This document shows, piece after piece, positions 33,067-45,090 of a DNA stretch of 54,866 bases. The stretch is from Deltaproteobacteria bacterium. GTDB taxonomy: Bacteria > Desulfobacterota > Binatia > Binatales > Binataceae. The stretch covers positions 1 through 54,866 of the forward strand of contig JAJYRQ010000025.1 of assembly GCA_021794015.1 (NCBI GenBank). The letters run 5' to 3'. Under the pieces are notes generated by a model. The model did no database searches and was not told where the DNA came from. It was given only the letters and a program-made list of their open reading frames with translations. Each line of letters opens with the position of its first letter. Positions within the stretch are counted from its first letter, which is position 1. Both the position numbers and the translations under genes were made by a program.

Positions 33067-34959
33067 TCAGCGCGAGGCTGGCGTGGCTTGCGAGCCTTCT
33101 GCGCGACTCGGTGTGCGGCCAAAGAGCCGAATCAGCCGCTCGCGGCGCCCGGCCTGTTCGAAGTAACGGCCGCGGGCGGCCATGATGTCATGGCGCGAGA
33201 GAACGGCCACGACCTTGTTCGGCTCCTGCCGGCTCACCACCGGCAGCCGCCCCACGCCTTCCCTGACCATCAGGTCGCCGGCATCGCGCAGCGTGTCGTC
33301 CTCGAAGATGACGACCGGGCGGCGGCTGATCGCCTCTCTCAGCTTCGCGCTCGGCGCCAAGGCGGGGTCGAGAATGTCGCGCCAGGTCACCACGCCGAGC
33401 AGTTGTCCTTGAGCGTCGACGACCGGGTAGCCGTGATGGCGCCGGTGGGGGCCGCCGTCGGTCAGCAGCCCGCGTGCGGCAGCGACGAGCGCGTCGGCGT
33501 CAAGCGTTACCACTTGGCGCGAGGCGGCCTCGCCCACCAGTAATTGCGTCAGGAAGTCGGCGCTATATTCGGAGGGTGCGCTCAGCCCGCGCCGGGCGAT
33601 CTTCTCGGTCATGATGGTGTCTTTCATCAGCAGGCTCGACACCAGGTAGGCCGCGGTGCATCCGCCCAGCAGCGGCACCACCGCCAGCGGCCGCATCGTG
33701 GTCTCCAGGCCGAAGATAACCGAGGCAAGCAGCGCGCGCGACGCTCCCGCGAAGGTCGCCGTCATTCCGACCAGGGCTGCCAGGCCGGGGTGAACGCCCA
33801 GCCCGGGCGCCAGATGCGCAAGCCCGCTGCCGACGGCGGCGCCCAGCGCGCCTCCGATGATAAAGAGCGGGGCCAAGGTGCCGCCCGAAGTGCCACTACC
33901 CAGCGAAACCGCCCACGACACGAACTTGAGCAGGCACAGCACCGCCACGGCGCGCATCCCGAATCCCGCCGAAAGCTCGGTGGTAATGTTGTCGTAGCCC
34001 ACTCCCAGCGTGCGCGGCGCGAAGTAGCCCACCAAGCCCACGACCAGACCGCCCAGCGCCGGCCACCACATCCAGTGCATCGGCAGCTCGGCGAAGCCGT
34101 CTTCCACCGCGTAGACCGCGCGCGTCACCCAGACCGAGGCAACGCCCGCCACAAGGCCGAGCGCGACGTAGCATGCGGTTGCCAGCAACCCGGCGGCGGC
34201 AAACGCCGGCATCGAGAACATCGGCCGCGCGCCGACCAGCGCCACCCGCAGCGCCGTTGCCGTGACGCTGGCAAACGTCACCGGGATGAGCGAGCGCGGC
34301 CGAAACTCGAAGAGCAGCAGCTCCACGGCCAGCAATACCGCCGACACGGGAGAGCCGAAGGTGGCCGCCATGCCTGCCGCGGCGCCCGCGGCCAAAAGCG
34401 TCTTGCGCTCCTCCGCCGTCGTTTCGAGCAGTTGTCCGATGAGCGAGCCTAAGGCGGCGCCGCTGGCAATGATCGGCCCCTCGGCGCCGAACGGGCCGCC
34501 GGTGCCGATCGCGATCGCCGCCGAGAGCGGCTTCAAAAAGGTGTCGCGCGGCGGAATCCGGCTCTGCTCCTGCAGCACCCGCTGCATCACCTCCGGAATG
34601 CCGTGACCGCGAATTCCCTCCGAGCCGTAACGCGCCATCAGGCCGACGATAAGGCCGCCCAGCGCCGGCAGTACGACCACCAGCAGACCAAGGTGATTGC
34701 CGGCCGGCGAAGCCAGGCTCAGGCTTGCCCGGCCGTAGAACGAAAGGTTGGTTATCAGGCCGATTAGGCGGATCAAAAGCTGCGCAAGCAACGCCGCGGC
34801 CAGACCGATCGCCACCGCCAGGCCGCTGATGACGATGTTGCGCGCCTCGACCAGCGTCGAGCGCCGCCCGGCGGCCGCGCCGCTTAGCGTCGGACCCATG
34901 CTGGGCGCCACCGGCAAGCCTTCGGTTGACGACGACTGGGCGATCTTATGGTCTGCCAT
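33067..34959 (-). CDS. ClC-family chloride channel/antiporter with CBS domains
   Basis: A 630-residue membrane protein. The ClC pore motifs are present: GIRGHGIPEV (GSGIP equivalent with His for Ser), GTGGPFGAEGPII with the gating Glu, and GSGTSGGTLAPLF. Two cytosolic CBS domains follow (about residues 460-605: HGYPVVDAQGQLLGVVTWRD and VGRLPVVSRQEPNKVVAVLS). CBS domains usually confer nucleotide regulation. The His in the selectivity filter occurs in a known bacterial subgroup whose ion preference differs from CLC-ec1. It starts at ATG 34959; the frame beyond is a shadow. No clear SD. Confidence 0.92.
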   Translation of the reverse strand: MADHKIAQSSSTEGLPVAPSMGPTLSGAAAGRRSTLVEARNIVISGLAVAIGLAAALLAQLLIRLIGLITNLSFYGRASLSLASPAGNHLGLLVVVLPALGGLIVGLMARYGSEGIRGHGIPEVMQRVLQEQSRIPPRDTFLKPLSAAIAIGTGGPFGAEGPIIASGAALGSLIGQLLETTAEERKTLLAAGAAAGMAATFGSPVSAVLLAVELLLFEFRPRSLIPVTFASVTATALRVALVGARPMFSMPAFAAAGLLATACYVALGLVAGVASVWVTRAVYAVEDGFAELPMHWMWWPALGGLVVGLVGYFAPRTLGVGYDNITTELSAGFGMRAVAVLCLLKFVSWAVSLGSGTSGGTLAPLFIIGGALGAAVGSGLAHLAPGLGVHPGLAALVGMTATFAGASRALLASVIFGLETTMRPLAVVPLLGGCTAAYLVSSLLMKDTIMTEKIARRGLSAPSEYSADFLTQLLVGEAASRQVVTLDADALVAAARGLLTDGGPHRRHHGYPVVDAQGQLLGVVTWRDILDPALAPSAKLREAISRRPVVIFEDDTLRDAGDLMVREGVGRLPVVSRQEPNKVVAVLSRHDIMAARGRYFEQAGRRERLIRLFGRTPSRAEGSQATPASR

Positions 34960-35266
34960 GGAAAGCTCGGAGCCCCGTACTTGTTGGTGATAAACCGCTG
35001 CAGGACGCGCTGCGGTCTTCCCCTTAAGATTAGCCGTTGGCGCTTCGGCTTCCAACCGGGACGCGCCCGCCGGGCCCACAGCCTAGACGCGCTGCGGTCA
35101 GCCTCCCTGGTGCCGCGGCTGTTCGCACGCATGGTCCGGAGGATGGCGGCCCTGCCGCCGACACCGAACGTTGCAGGCGCAAGAACACCCGGCGTATAGA
35201 TGGACTTGAAATCGGAGAGTCAAGGACGCCTTCGGTGCGCCGTACGGCAGGAAGGAGACGCTTAGC
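34960..35266. other. Divergent intergenic region
   Basis: A region of about 307 bases between divergent ClC and gamma-CA-like genes. It should hold both promoters. I cannot pick out a convincing -35/-10 pair, RNA or repeat. Confidence 0.4.
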
Positions 35267-35884
35267 ATGCGCATAAGACATCGGGTGTACGTGCCGCAGG
35301 TTGACCCTACCGCCTGGGTAGCGCCGAACGCCGTGCTGTCAGGTAGGGTGGTGGTGGGTCCCAGGTCACGGATTTTGTACGGAGCCGTACTAACCGCGGA
35401 AGGTCGAGCCGAGCTGCAGGTAGGGTCGGACTGCGTCGTGATGGAACAGGCGGTCTTGAGGGCGTCGGGACGCTTCCCGCTTACCGTGGGTGACGGCACC
35501 CTGGTGGGGCCGCATGCATACCTGACCGGCTGCACGGTCGGCCCTGGCTGCTTTATCGCAACTGGCGCCATGATCTTCAACGGGGCGTCGTTGGGTGAAG
35601 GGTCCACGGTGGCGCTGGGAGGCGTTGTGCACATCGCTACGGCGATGCCGAGGGAGTTTTGGATTCCTATCGGGCACATCGCGGTGGGCCAACCGGGAGA
35701 AATCTTTTCTCCGGACCGATCGGCAGCAATCCACGAAAAAATCGGGTCGACAGGGTTCCCGGCCTATGTGTTTGGTCTACAGGTTGAAGGCAAGCGTCGC
35801 GGCGAAATCAATGGCGAAATTGCGCGCCGGTACAGCCGAGCGTTGGAGGCGCATCAGCACGACGAGATTTTGCCGGACGACTGA
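35267..35884 (+). CDS. Gamma-carbonic-anhydrase-like left-handed beta-helix protein
   Basis: A 205-residue hexapeptide-repeat protein. The repeats run from about residue 15 to 130 (AWVAPNAVLSGRVVVGPRSR, GDGTLVGPHAYLTGCTVGPG, GAMIFNGASLGEGSTVALGG), followed by a C-terminal helix. The fold matches gamma-CA/PaaY proteins. The three zinc His of gamma-CA are not all in place: the usual H-G-C block reads TGC and only one nearby His (GPHA) is seen, so it is probably not an active carbonic anhydrase. AAGGAG lies 10 bases before the ATG. Confidence 0.8.
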   Translation: MRIRHRVYVPQVDPTAWVAPNAVLSGRVVVGPRSRILYGAVLTAEGRAELQVGSDCVVMEQAVLRASGRFPLTVGDGTLVGPHAYLTGCTVGPGCFIATGAMIFNGASLGEGSTVALGGVVHIATAMPREFWIPIGHIAVGQPGEIFSPDRSAAIHEKIGSTGFPAYVFGLQVEGKRRGEINGEIARRYSRALEAHQHDEILPDD

Positions 35885-36178
35885 TTTGCTAGACGCTCGG
35901 GCCGGCCCTTTGTCAGGCGCCCCCGATTCGCCGTGGGTGATCCAGCGACCCCCGGGTGAGGTAGTTTCCATCGGCGAAGTCCGGCCTTCAGGCGCGGCAA
36001 CTACTAAAAGGCAGGGAGCGATAAGGCAGAGCGGCGCGCAAAGCAGAAGGCGAGTTTGCCGGGCCGGGCGGAAAGCGCCAAAATAAGCGCGTGCCGGGCG
36101 CCGGCGCTCCTGGCGCCGGGCCAGCCGGCGCGCAGCCGAAGGCCGCTTTGCGCCTCGGCGAGGGTGACGGAGAAGCCG

Positions 36179-37165
<987 letters not shown>

Positions 37166-37310
37166 GGCAGCCGGCTGCGGCGGACGCCAAGACGGCGCTT
37201 GCGCTACCGTCGGGTCGGCTCGGCTGCCGGCGGGCGGACGCCAGGCGGAGCATGCAAGCGTGCTCGGTCAGGGCGCGCAGCGGTCTCAGGGCCAAGGAAG
37301 GAGTGTCACG

Positions 37311-38363
37311 ATGAAAGCTGCAGTGATGGAAGGCGTTCGTCAGCCGCTGGTGGTGCGCGAGGTGCAGGACCCGCAATGCTCCGCGCACGGAGTAATCGTC
37401 CGGGTCGAGGCCAACGGTATCTGCCGGTCCGACTGGCATTACTGGAACGGCGACTGGAGTTGGATCGGCGTTGCGCCCAGGCTGCCGCATGTGCTGGGCC
37501 ACGAATTTTGCGGCGTCATCGAGGAGGCCGGCCCCGAGGTGCGCGGCCTCAAGCCGGGCCAGCGGGTGGTCGTCGCCTTTAGCCAGGGCGAAGGCACCTG
37601 CGAGCAGTGCCGCAGCGGCCATTCCAACGTCTGCAACACGCCGCTGGTGCCCGGGATGACCTACTGGGGCGGGTTTGCTCGCTACGTTGCCGTGCCCTAC
37701 GCCGACGTGAACGTGGTTCGCCTGCCCGAGGCGATAGGCTTTGTGGAAGCGGCGTCGATGGGCTGCAGGTTCATGACCGCCTTTCACGGAATCGTCGATC
37801 GCGCCCAGGTCAAGCCCGGCCAGTGGGTCGCGGTTTACGGATGTGGCGGATTGGGACTGTCGGCGGTCCATGTTGCCGCCGCGACGGGCGCCAACGTGAT
37901 CGGCGTTGATCTCGACCCGGCCAAGCTCGAGATGGCCAAGAAGCTCGGCGCCATTCACGTCGTGAACGCCAAGGAGACCGAGCCGACCAAGGCGGTGCGC
38001 CAGCTTAGCGGCGGCGGAGCGCACGTCGCGGTGGACGCTCTCGGCATCGCCCAGACCTGCCGCAACGCGGCGCTCAGCCTTCGCCGGCGCGGCCGGATGC
38101 TTCAGCTCGGCCTCACCTCGCAGAGCGAAAAGGGCGAGATCGCCCTGCCGATCGACCGGCTCGTCCTGATGGAGCAAAGCGTCATAGGGTCGGTTGGCAT
38201 GCCGGCGGCGGATTATCCGCAACTGCTTCGGCTGGTGGAAAGTCGCCGGCTTGTGCCGGGCAGCCTGGTTACCGCAACCGTGCCGTTGGAGAAAAGTTCC
38301 GAGGTGCTCGAGCAGATGACCAGCTTTGCCAACCTGGGCGTCACGGTAATCGATCGATACTGA
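37311..38363 (+). CDS. Zinc-dependent alcohol dehydrogenase family protein
   Basis: A 350-residue medium-chain dehydrogenase. Catalytic zinc ligands are Cys38 (NGICRSDWHYW), His64-Glu65 (VLGHEFCG) and a Cys in ASMGCRFMTAFH. The NAD(P) fold shows VYGCGGLGLSAVHVA and an acidic GVDLD, favouring NAD. The structural-zinc loop reads GEGTCEQCRSGHSNVC, so the first of the four usual cysteines is Glu94. AAGGAG precedes the ATG by 7 bases. Substrate unknown. Confidence 0.92.
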   Translation: MKAAVMEGVRQPLVVREVQDPQCSAHGVIVRVEANGICRSDWHYWNGDWSWIGVAPRLPHVLGHEFCGVIEEAGPEVRGLKPGQRVVVAFSQGEGTCEQCRSGHSNVCNTPLVPGMTYWGGFARYVAVPYADVNVVRLPEAIGFVEAASMGCRFMTAFHGIVDRAQVKPGQWVAVYGCGGLGLSAVHVAAATGANVIGVDLDPAKLEMAKKLGAIHVVNAKETEPTKAVRQLSGGGAHVAVDALGIAQTCRNAALSLRRRGRMLQLGLTSQSEKGEIALPIDRLVLMEQSVIGSVGMPAADYPQLLRLVESRRLVPGSLVTATVPLEKSSEVLEQMTSFANLGVTVIDRY

Positions 38364-38558
38364 GCGGGCGCAAGCCTTCGGCCGCCAGGGCGCAAGGTCA
38401 GGCCGCCGGCGCCGCGCAGCGCCGCAACGGCCTCGGCCAAGGCGCCGGCCTTGGGGCGCGCGGCACCGGCGAGCGAGCGCACGCCAGCGCCGCTCGTGCC
38501 GGCGCGCCAACGCCCCCGGCAGACGGCCTACAGACATTGCGCCAGCATGGAGGACCGA

Positions 38559-39542
38559 GTGAAAGCGGTTATTTTTGACCGGCCGGGAGAGCCGGAGGTG
38601 CTAAAACTGGGAGAGGCGCCGGAGCCGGCCGTCGGGCCGCGCCACCTGCTGGTCGCCGTCCGCTATGCCGGCGTCAATCGGGCCGACCTGATGCAGCGTG
38701 CCGGCAGCTACCCGCCCCCGCCGGGTGCCTCCGAAATCCTCGGCCTCGAGTGCGCCGGCGAGGTCATCCAGGTTGGCCCCGGCGTCAAAGACTGGCACGT
38801 GGGCGAGCGGGTGATGGCGCTGCTGGCCGGCGGCGGGTATGCCGAGCGCGCCGCAGTCGACGCGGGCTCGGCGATGCGTGTTCCGGCGGTGCTGAGCGAC
38901 GAAGAGGCGGCGGCTATTCCCGAGGTGTTCCTGACGGTTTTTCTTAATGTGTTCACGCTGGGTGGCGTCAAGGAGGGCGAGACCGTGCTCGTCCATGGCG
39001 GCGGAAGCGGAGTTGGCACGGCGGCAATCGTGCTGCTCAAGGAAGCGAAGGCCAGGGTCGTCGTGACGGCCGGCTCCGACGAAAAGTGCGCCCGCTGCCT
39101 TAAGCTGGGCGCTGACGCGGCGATCAACTACCAGCGCACCCCTGCCTTCGCACAGCCGGTAATCGAGGCGACCGAGGGGCGGGGCGCCGATCTCATCCTG
39201 GACATAATCGGCGCGGCCTACCTTGCGCAGAACATCGAGGCGCTCGCGCGTGGCGGGCGTCTTGTGCTGCTCGCCCTGATGAAGGGAAGCCGGGCGGAAA
39301 TCGACCTCGGCGCGGTGCATCGCAAGCACCTGCACCTGATCGGCTCGACCCTGCGCAGCCGCCCGGTTGAAGAAAAGGCGGAAATCGTGAGCGGGTTTGT
39401 GCGCCGCTTCGGGCCGGCGCTGCAGGCGGGCCGCATCAGGCCCCAGCTTCATGCCGTGCTGCCGGCGGCACAGGCGGCCGAGGCGCATCGCATCATCGCG
39501 CGCAGCGAACATTTCGGCAAAGTAGTGCTCCGGATGGCCTGA
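38559..39542 (+). CDS. NAD(P)H:quinone oxidoreductase (zinc-less MDR, PIG3-like)
   Basis: A 327-residue medium-chain reductase lacking zinc-binding residues. YAGVNRADLMQRAGSYPPPP near the N-terminus is diagnostic of the PIG3/quinone oxidoreductase branch. The NADP fold is VLVHGGGSGVGTAAIVLLKE, followed by ALMKGSRAEIDLG. I chose GTG 38559 as start because GGAGG lies 5 bases before it and the protein then begins with the usual VKAVIFDRPG; ATG 38547 would place the ribosome site inside the gene. Roles could be one-electron-free quinone reduction or enal reduction. Confidence 0.9.
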   Translation: MKAVIFDRPGEPEVLKLGEAPEPAVGPRHLLVAVRYAGVNRADLMQRAGSYPPPPGASEILGLECAGEVIQVGPGVKDWHVGERVMALLAGGGYAERAAVDAGSAMRVPAVLSDEEAAAIPEVFLTVFLNVFTLGGVKEGETVLVHGGGSGVGTAAIVLLKEAKARVVVTAGSDEKCARCLKLGADAAINYQRTPAFAQPVIEATEGRGADLILDIIGAAYLAQNIEALARGGRLVLLALMKGSRAEIDLGAVHRKHLHLIGSTLRSRPVEEKAEIVSGFVRRFGPALQAGRIRPQLHAVLPAAQAAEAHRIIARSEHFGKVVLRMA

Positions 39543-39731
39543 CATCCCGCGCGGCAAGGCGTAAACCCGCTTTGCGCCGAACCGCCGGCCGGCTGCGTCC
39601 GAGTGCCTTTGCCGGCGCTCGGCGCCCGCGCCCGTGCAACCGAGCGGCGCGCCGGACTGGGACAAGCGCCGGGCAGCGAAGCGGCGGGCGAGGGCGGACC
39701 GGCAAGCATCCTTCGCAATGGCATTTTGGGC

Positions 39732-41887
<2,156 letters not shown>

Positions 41888-41891
41888 CATC

Positions 41892-42254
41892 ATGTGGTGG
41901 CAGGCAGTGGCATGGGCACAGCAAGCTGCTGGCGCTCCCGCCGAGCATCAGCAGAACTTTCTCGCGCAACTCCTCCAGGGTCCGGGCGTGCCGTTGGCCC
42001 TGATGGTGGTAATCATCTACTTTTTCCTGATTCGGCCGCAAACCAAGAAGGCCTCCGACCACCAGCGGATGCTCGGCGCACTCAAGCGCAACGACGAGGT
42101 CGTTACGACCGGGGGGATGCTGGGCAAGATTACCGAGCTGGGCGACAAGATCGTCGTGCTCGAGGTCGCGCCCGGCGTCCGGGTGCGCGTCGAGCGCCAG
42201 CAAATCGCCGGCCCGGCAACCCATTCCAAGGCGCCCAGGAAGGAAAAGGGCTGA
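41892..42254 (+). CDS. yajC: Preprotein translocase subunit YajC
   Basis: A 120-residue single-TM accessory protein of the Sec holotranslocon. The TM with VPLALMVVIIYFFLIRPQTKK is the family hallmark, followed by HQRMLGALKRNDEVVTTGGM and GKITELGDKIVVLEVAPGV. A short Ala/Gln-rich periplasmic N-terminus precedes the TM. ATG 41892 is four bases after the tgt stop. Acts with SecD (next gene) and SecF. Confidence 0.95.
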   Translation: MWWQAVAWAQQAAGAPAEHQQNFLAQLLQGPGVPLALMVVIIYFFLIRPQTKKASDHQRMLGALKRNDEVVTTGGMLGKITELGDKIVVLEVAPGVRVRVERQQIAGPATHSKAPRKEKG

Positions 42255-42313
42255 GCGGCGGGGTTGAACCGCGCTGCCTGCAATAACCGCGCGAGCAACG
42301 GCCGGAGGTTGGT

Positions 42314-43972
42314 GTGTCGAATCAGGACTTCGCCCCAATTCTGATCATTCTGGGGATCAGCGCCGCCTTCCTCTACATGCATTTCACCGGCGCGAGCACC
42401 AAGGCGCAGCTTTGGCTGGCGGCGCTGTTGGTGGTGACCGGGCTGGGCGTGCTGGCACCCAGTCTGGGCCTCGAGCCGCCCGCTTGGTGGACCCAAACCG
42501 CTCCCGTGCCGCGCATCCAGCTCGGCCTCGACCTGCGGGGCGGCACGCACCTGCTGATGCAGGTCAAGCTTCAGGATGCGGTGCGCAATGCCCTGTCCCG
42601 CACCGCCGAAGACCTCAAGCGGGAGCTGGCCAGCAACAAGGTCGGGGTCAAGACGATCACGCTTGAGCCTGCCGGCGCCCTGCTCGTGCAGCTCTCCGAC
42701 TCGCGGCAGGGCGCGGCTTTTAGCGACCTGATGCGCGGCGGGTTTCCCGATCTTGAAGTGTCGCGTCCCGGCTCCGCTGCCCCGCCCGGCAGTTACCAGC
42801 TCCGCTTCACCGCCCCGGCCGTGCGCCAGGTGGAACGCAACGCCATGGACCAGGCGCTCGAGACTATTCGCAATCGCATCGACCAGCTCGGAGTGCGCGA
42901 AACAACCGTGGCTCGCGAAGGCACCAGCGAAATCCTCGTCCAACTGCCCGGCATCCAGGACCCCGAACGCGCCAAGGAACTGATCGGCAAGACCGCGGTA
43001 CTCGAATTCAAGCTCGTCGACGACAACCACAACCTGGCCGACGCGCTGCGTAACGGGCCGCCTCCGGGCGACGAGATACTTTACGGTCCGCCCGGGCCCG
43101 GCGGCAGAGCTTCCTACCTGGTGGAAGCGCCCGTCCTGATGACCGGCGACGCCGTGACCGACGCGCGCGTGCGCCCGGGCGGGCGGCTTGAGGGGCCTTA
43201 CGTCTCGGTCGACCTCGACCGGCGGGGCGCCGATGTCTTCGATGCGGTCACCAGCCAGAACGTCGGCCGGCGCCTGGCGATCGTGCTCGACCATACCGTC
43301 TACTCCGCTCCCGTCATCAAGGAACGCATCCCCGGCGGCCGGGTGCAGATAACGGGCAGCTTCTCGGTGGACGAGGCGCACGATCTCGCCATCGTGTTGC
43401 GTTCGGGAGCGCTGCCGGCGCCGGTTACGATCATCGAAGAGCGCACCGTGGGTCCCTCGCTGGGCCGGGATTCGATTCGGCGCGGCGAAATTTCCTTTGT
43501 CGTCGGCGCCCTGGTGGTGCTGATCTTCATGGCTGTTTATTACGACCGCGCCGGAATCGTCGCCGACCTCGGGCTTGCACTGAATATCCTGCTGCTGCTT
43601 TGCGTGATGGCGGCGATGCAGGCCACGCTTACGCTGCCCGGCATTGCGGGCATCGTGCTCACCCTCGGCATGTCGGTGGACGCCAACGTTCTGGTCAACG
43701 AACGGATGCGCGAAGAGGTCCGCAACGGCAAAAGTCCCCGCGAGGCGGTAAGGCTCGGCTACGAACGCGCCTGGTCGGCCATCCGGGACTCCAACATCTC
43801 GACCTTCGTTGCCGGCCTCATCCTTTTCCAATTCGGCACCGGCCCGGTTAAAGGCTTTGCGGTAACGCTCTGCGTGGGCGTGCTAACGGGGCTGTTCTCC
43901 TGCCTGGCGGTTACCCGTGCTTGGTACGACCATCAGATCGCCAATCGGCGGCTTTCGGCCTTGAGCGTATAG
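42314..43972 (+). CDS. secD: Protein translocase subunit SecD
   Basis: A 552-residue RND-type membrane protein that uses the proton gradient to pull secreted proteins out of the translocon. The first TM is followed by QLGLDLRGGTHLLMQV, periplasmic P1 domains (EIRNRIDQLGVRETTV-like region) and the C-terminal TM bundle with TLGMSVDANVLVNERMREE. Starts GTG 42314 with GGAGG five bases upstream. The next gene is not secF, which normally follows; a new promoter begins inside the secD 3' end. Confidence 0.95.
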   Translation: MSNQDFAPILIILGISAAFLYMHFTGASTKAQLWLAALLVVTGLGVLAPSLGLEPPAWWTQTAPVPRIQLGLDLRGGTHLLMQVKLQDAVRNALSRTAEDLKRELASNKVGVKTITLEPAGALLVQLSDSRQGAAFSDLMRGGFPDLEVSRPGSAAPPGSYQLRFTAPAVRQVERNAMDQALETIRNRIDQLGVRETTVAREGTSEILVQLPGIQDPERAKELIGKTAVLEFKLVDDNHNLADALRNGPPPGDEILYGPPGPGGRASYLVEAPVLMTGDAVTDARVRPGGRLEGPYVSVDLDRRGADVFDAVTSQNVGRRLAIVLDHTVYSAPVIKERIPGGRVQITGSFSVDEAHDLAIVLRSGALPAPVTIIEERTVGPSLGRDSIRRGEISFVVGALVVLIFMAVYYDRAGIVADLGLALNILLLLCVMAAMQATLTLPGIAGIVLTLGMSVDANVLVNERMREEVRNGKSPREAVRLGYERAWSAIRDSNISTFVAGLILFQFGTGPVKGFAVTLCVGVLTGLFSCLAVTRAWYDHQIANRRLSALSV

Positions 43973-43989
43973 GACCAAATAGCTATAAT
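43961..43989 (+). promoter_or_regulatory. Sigma70-type promoter at the 3' end of secD
   Basis: TTGAGC (43961-43966, four of six consensus -35 bases), a 17-base spacer and a perfect TATAAT (43984-43989) lie across the secD stop. It should start transcription near 43996 and drive the HTH gene and the genes after it, with an untranslated leader of about 175 bases in which I see no known riboswitch. Confidence 0.6.
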
Positions 43990-44173
43990 AGAAGCGTACG
44001 GGGTTATTTTAGCTTGTAATTGCGATAAACAACGTGGATTGCGGCAGGCGCCGTAACCTAGCCATCGGCGCCGGGATTTGCCAGAATCTGCCCCGTAGCG
44101 GGCAAGCGCCGGTGTTGCGGTACAGGGTCGAGGCTTAACGGTTTGCAAACGCTGAGAAGTGGCTGGTAGGACA

Positions 44174-44368
44174 ATGGTGGACAAAGACGACGTGCTGTTG
44201 AACTCGCGTGAGGTAGCGTTGCTGCTTGACCTGAGTCCCGACAGCGTGAACGAGCTTGCGCGGCGTGACTTGCTGCCCGCGTTTAAGCGGGGGCGGCGAT
44301 GGCGCTTTCGGCGGCGGGACGTTCTTTCTTTCAAGCGCCAGCAGTGCGGCGTGGACGCTGCTGCTTGA
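44174..44368 (+). CDS. Small helix-turn-helix (excisionase-type) DNA-binding protein
   Basis: A 64-residue protein consisting of one HTH_17/excisionase-type domain: LLNSREVALLLDLSPDSVNE, LARRDLLPAFKRGRRWRFRR, RDVLSFKRQ. This fold occurs in phage excisionases and in many small chromosomal regulators, and no integrase is present here, so a regulator is more likely. ATG 44174 has TAGGA upstream. It is the first gene behind the 43961-43989 promoter and precedes the pmtA-like gene by 86 bases. Confidence 0.8.
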   Translation: MVDKDDVLLNSREVALLLDLSPDSVNELARRDLLPAFKRGRRWRFRRRDVLSFKRQQCGVDAAA

Positions 44369-44454
44369 CAAGGCGACTGTGTGGCCGGCGGCGTTGGGGC
44401 AGGTCCGGTCGTTTGAAGGCAGGAATGGCTTAGCCGTGGAGGGAACCCAGGAGG

Positions 44455-45090
44455 ATGGCGCAACCGCATGAGAGCCGCGTTTATTCCGACCTAGCACGCT
44501 TCTATGACTGGACGTTCGGTCGGGTTTTCATCGACCACGAGCGGGAAGTTATCGAGTCGCTCAACCTGCGGCCGGGCCAGCGGGTGCTGGAAGTTGGCGT
44601 GGGCACAGGGATTGCGCTTGAGGCTTACCCGCCGTACGTCCACTTGGTAGGCATCGATTCTTCGGCCAAGATGCTGGCGCAGGCGGTCGACAAGACCGAG
44701 GAAGCCGGGATGCGCCACGTCGAGCTGCGCCAGGGCGACGCCCTGGCACTCGATTTTCCCGACAACGCCTTTGATTGGGTGGTGAGCTTCCACGTGATCA
44801 CGGTGGTGCCGGACCCGGTGCGCGCGATGGCCGAGATGGTGCGAGTGTGCAAGCCGAGCGGCAAGATCGTGACGGTCACGCATTTCGCCAGCGCGCAGCC
44901 GATCCTTTATTTCCTGGAGCGCCTGATCAATCCCGCGACGAAGCTGCTCGGGTGGACCAACAGGCTGCGGCTCGAAGAGGTGATAAACGGCCAGGCGATC
45001 GCGGTCGAACGCTGCGAGCGGCTTTCACGCCTGTCGGTTCATACCCTGCTGGTGGCGCGCAAGCGCCCCAGCGACGGCGAGCAGGGGTGA
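44455..45090 (+). CDS. SAM-dependent methyltransferase, phosphatidylethanolamine N-methyltransferase-like (PmtA)
   Basis: A 211-residue class I methyltransferase. The SAM site VLEVGVGTGIALEAYP, acidic GIDSSAKML and GDALALDFPDNAFDWVVSFH are clear. The N-terminal SRVYSDLARFYDWTFGRVF and later PILYFLERLINPATKLLGW match bacterial PmtA enzymes, which methylate phosphatidylethanolamine toward phosphatidylcholine. Lipid specificity is inferred from those blocks only. GGAGGG lies about 11 bases before the ATG. The stop overlaps the next gene (GTGA). Confidence 0.85.
   Translation: MAQPHESRVYSDLARFYDWTFGRVFIDHEREVIESLNLRPGQRVLEVGVGTGIALEAYPPYVHLVGIDSSAKMLAQAVDKTEEAGMRHVELRQGDALALDFPDNAFDWVVSFHVITVVPDPVRAMAEMVRVCKPSGKIVTVTHFASAQPILYFLERLINPATKLLGWTNRLRLEEVINGQAIAVERCERLSRLSVHTLLVARKRPSDGEQG

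Noticed and set aside
42017..43831. Very long minus-strand open frame (604 codons) opposite yajC/secD
   Set aside because: Its sequence is His/Arg/Gly-rich and reflects the GC-rich third positions of secD on the other strand; no family motif or SD.
44174..44368. HTH protein as a phage or ICE excisionase
   Set aside because: No integrase, attachment site or other mobile gene nearby; the domain is also common in ordinary small regulators.
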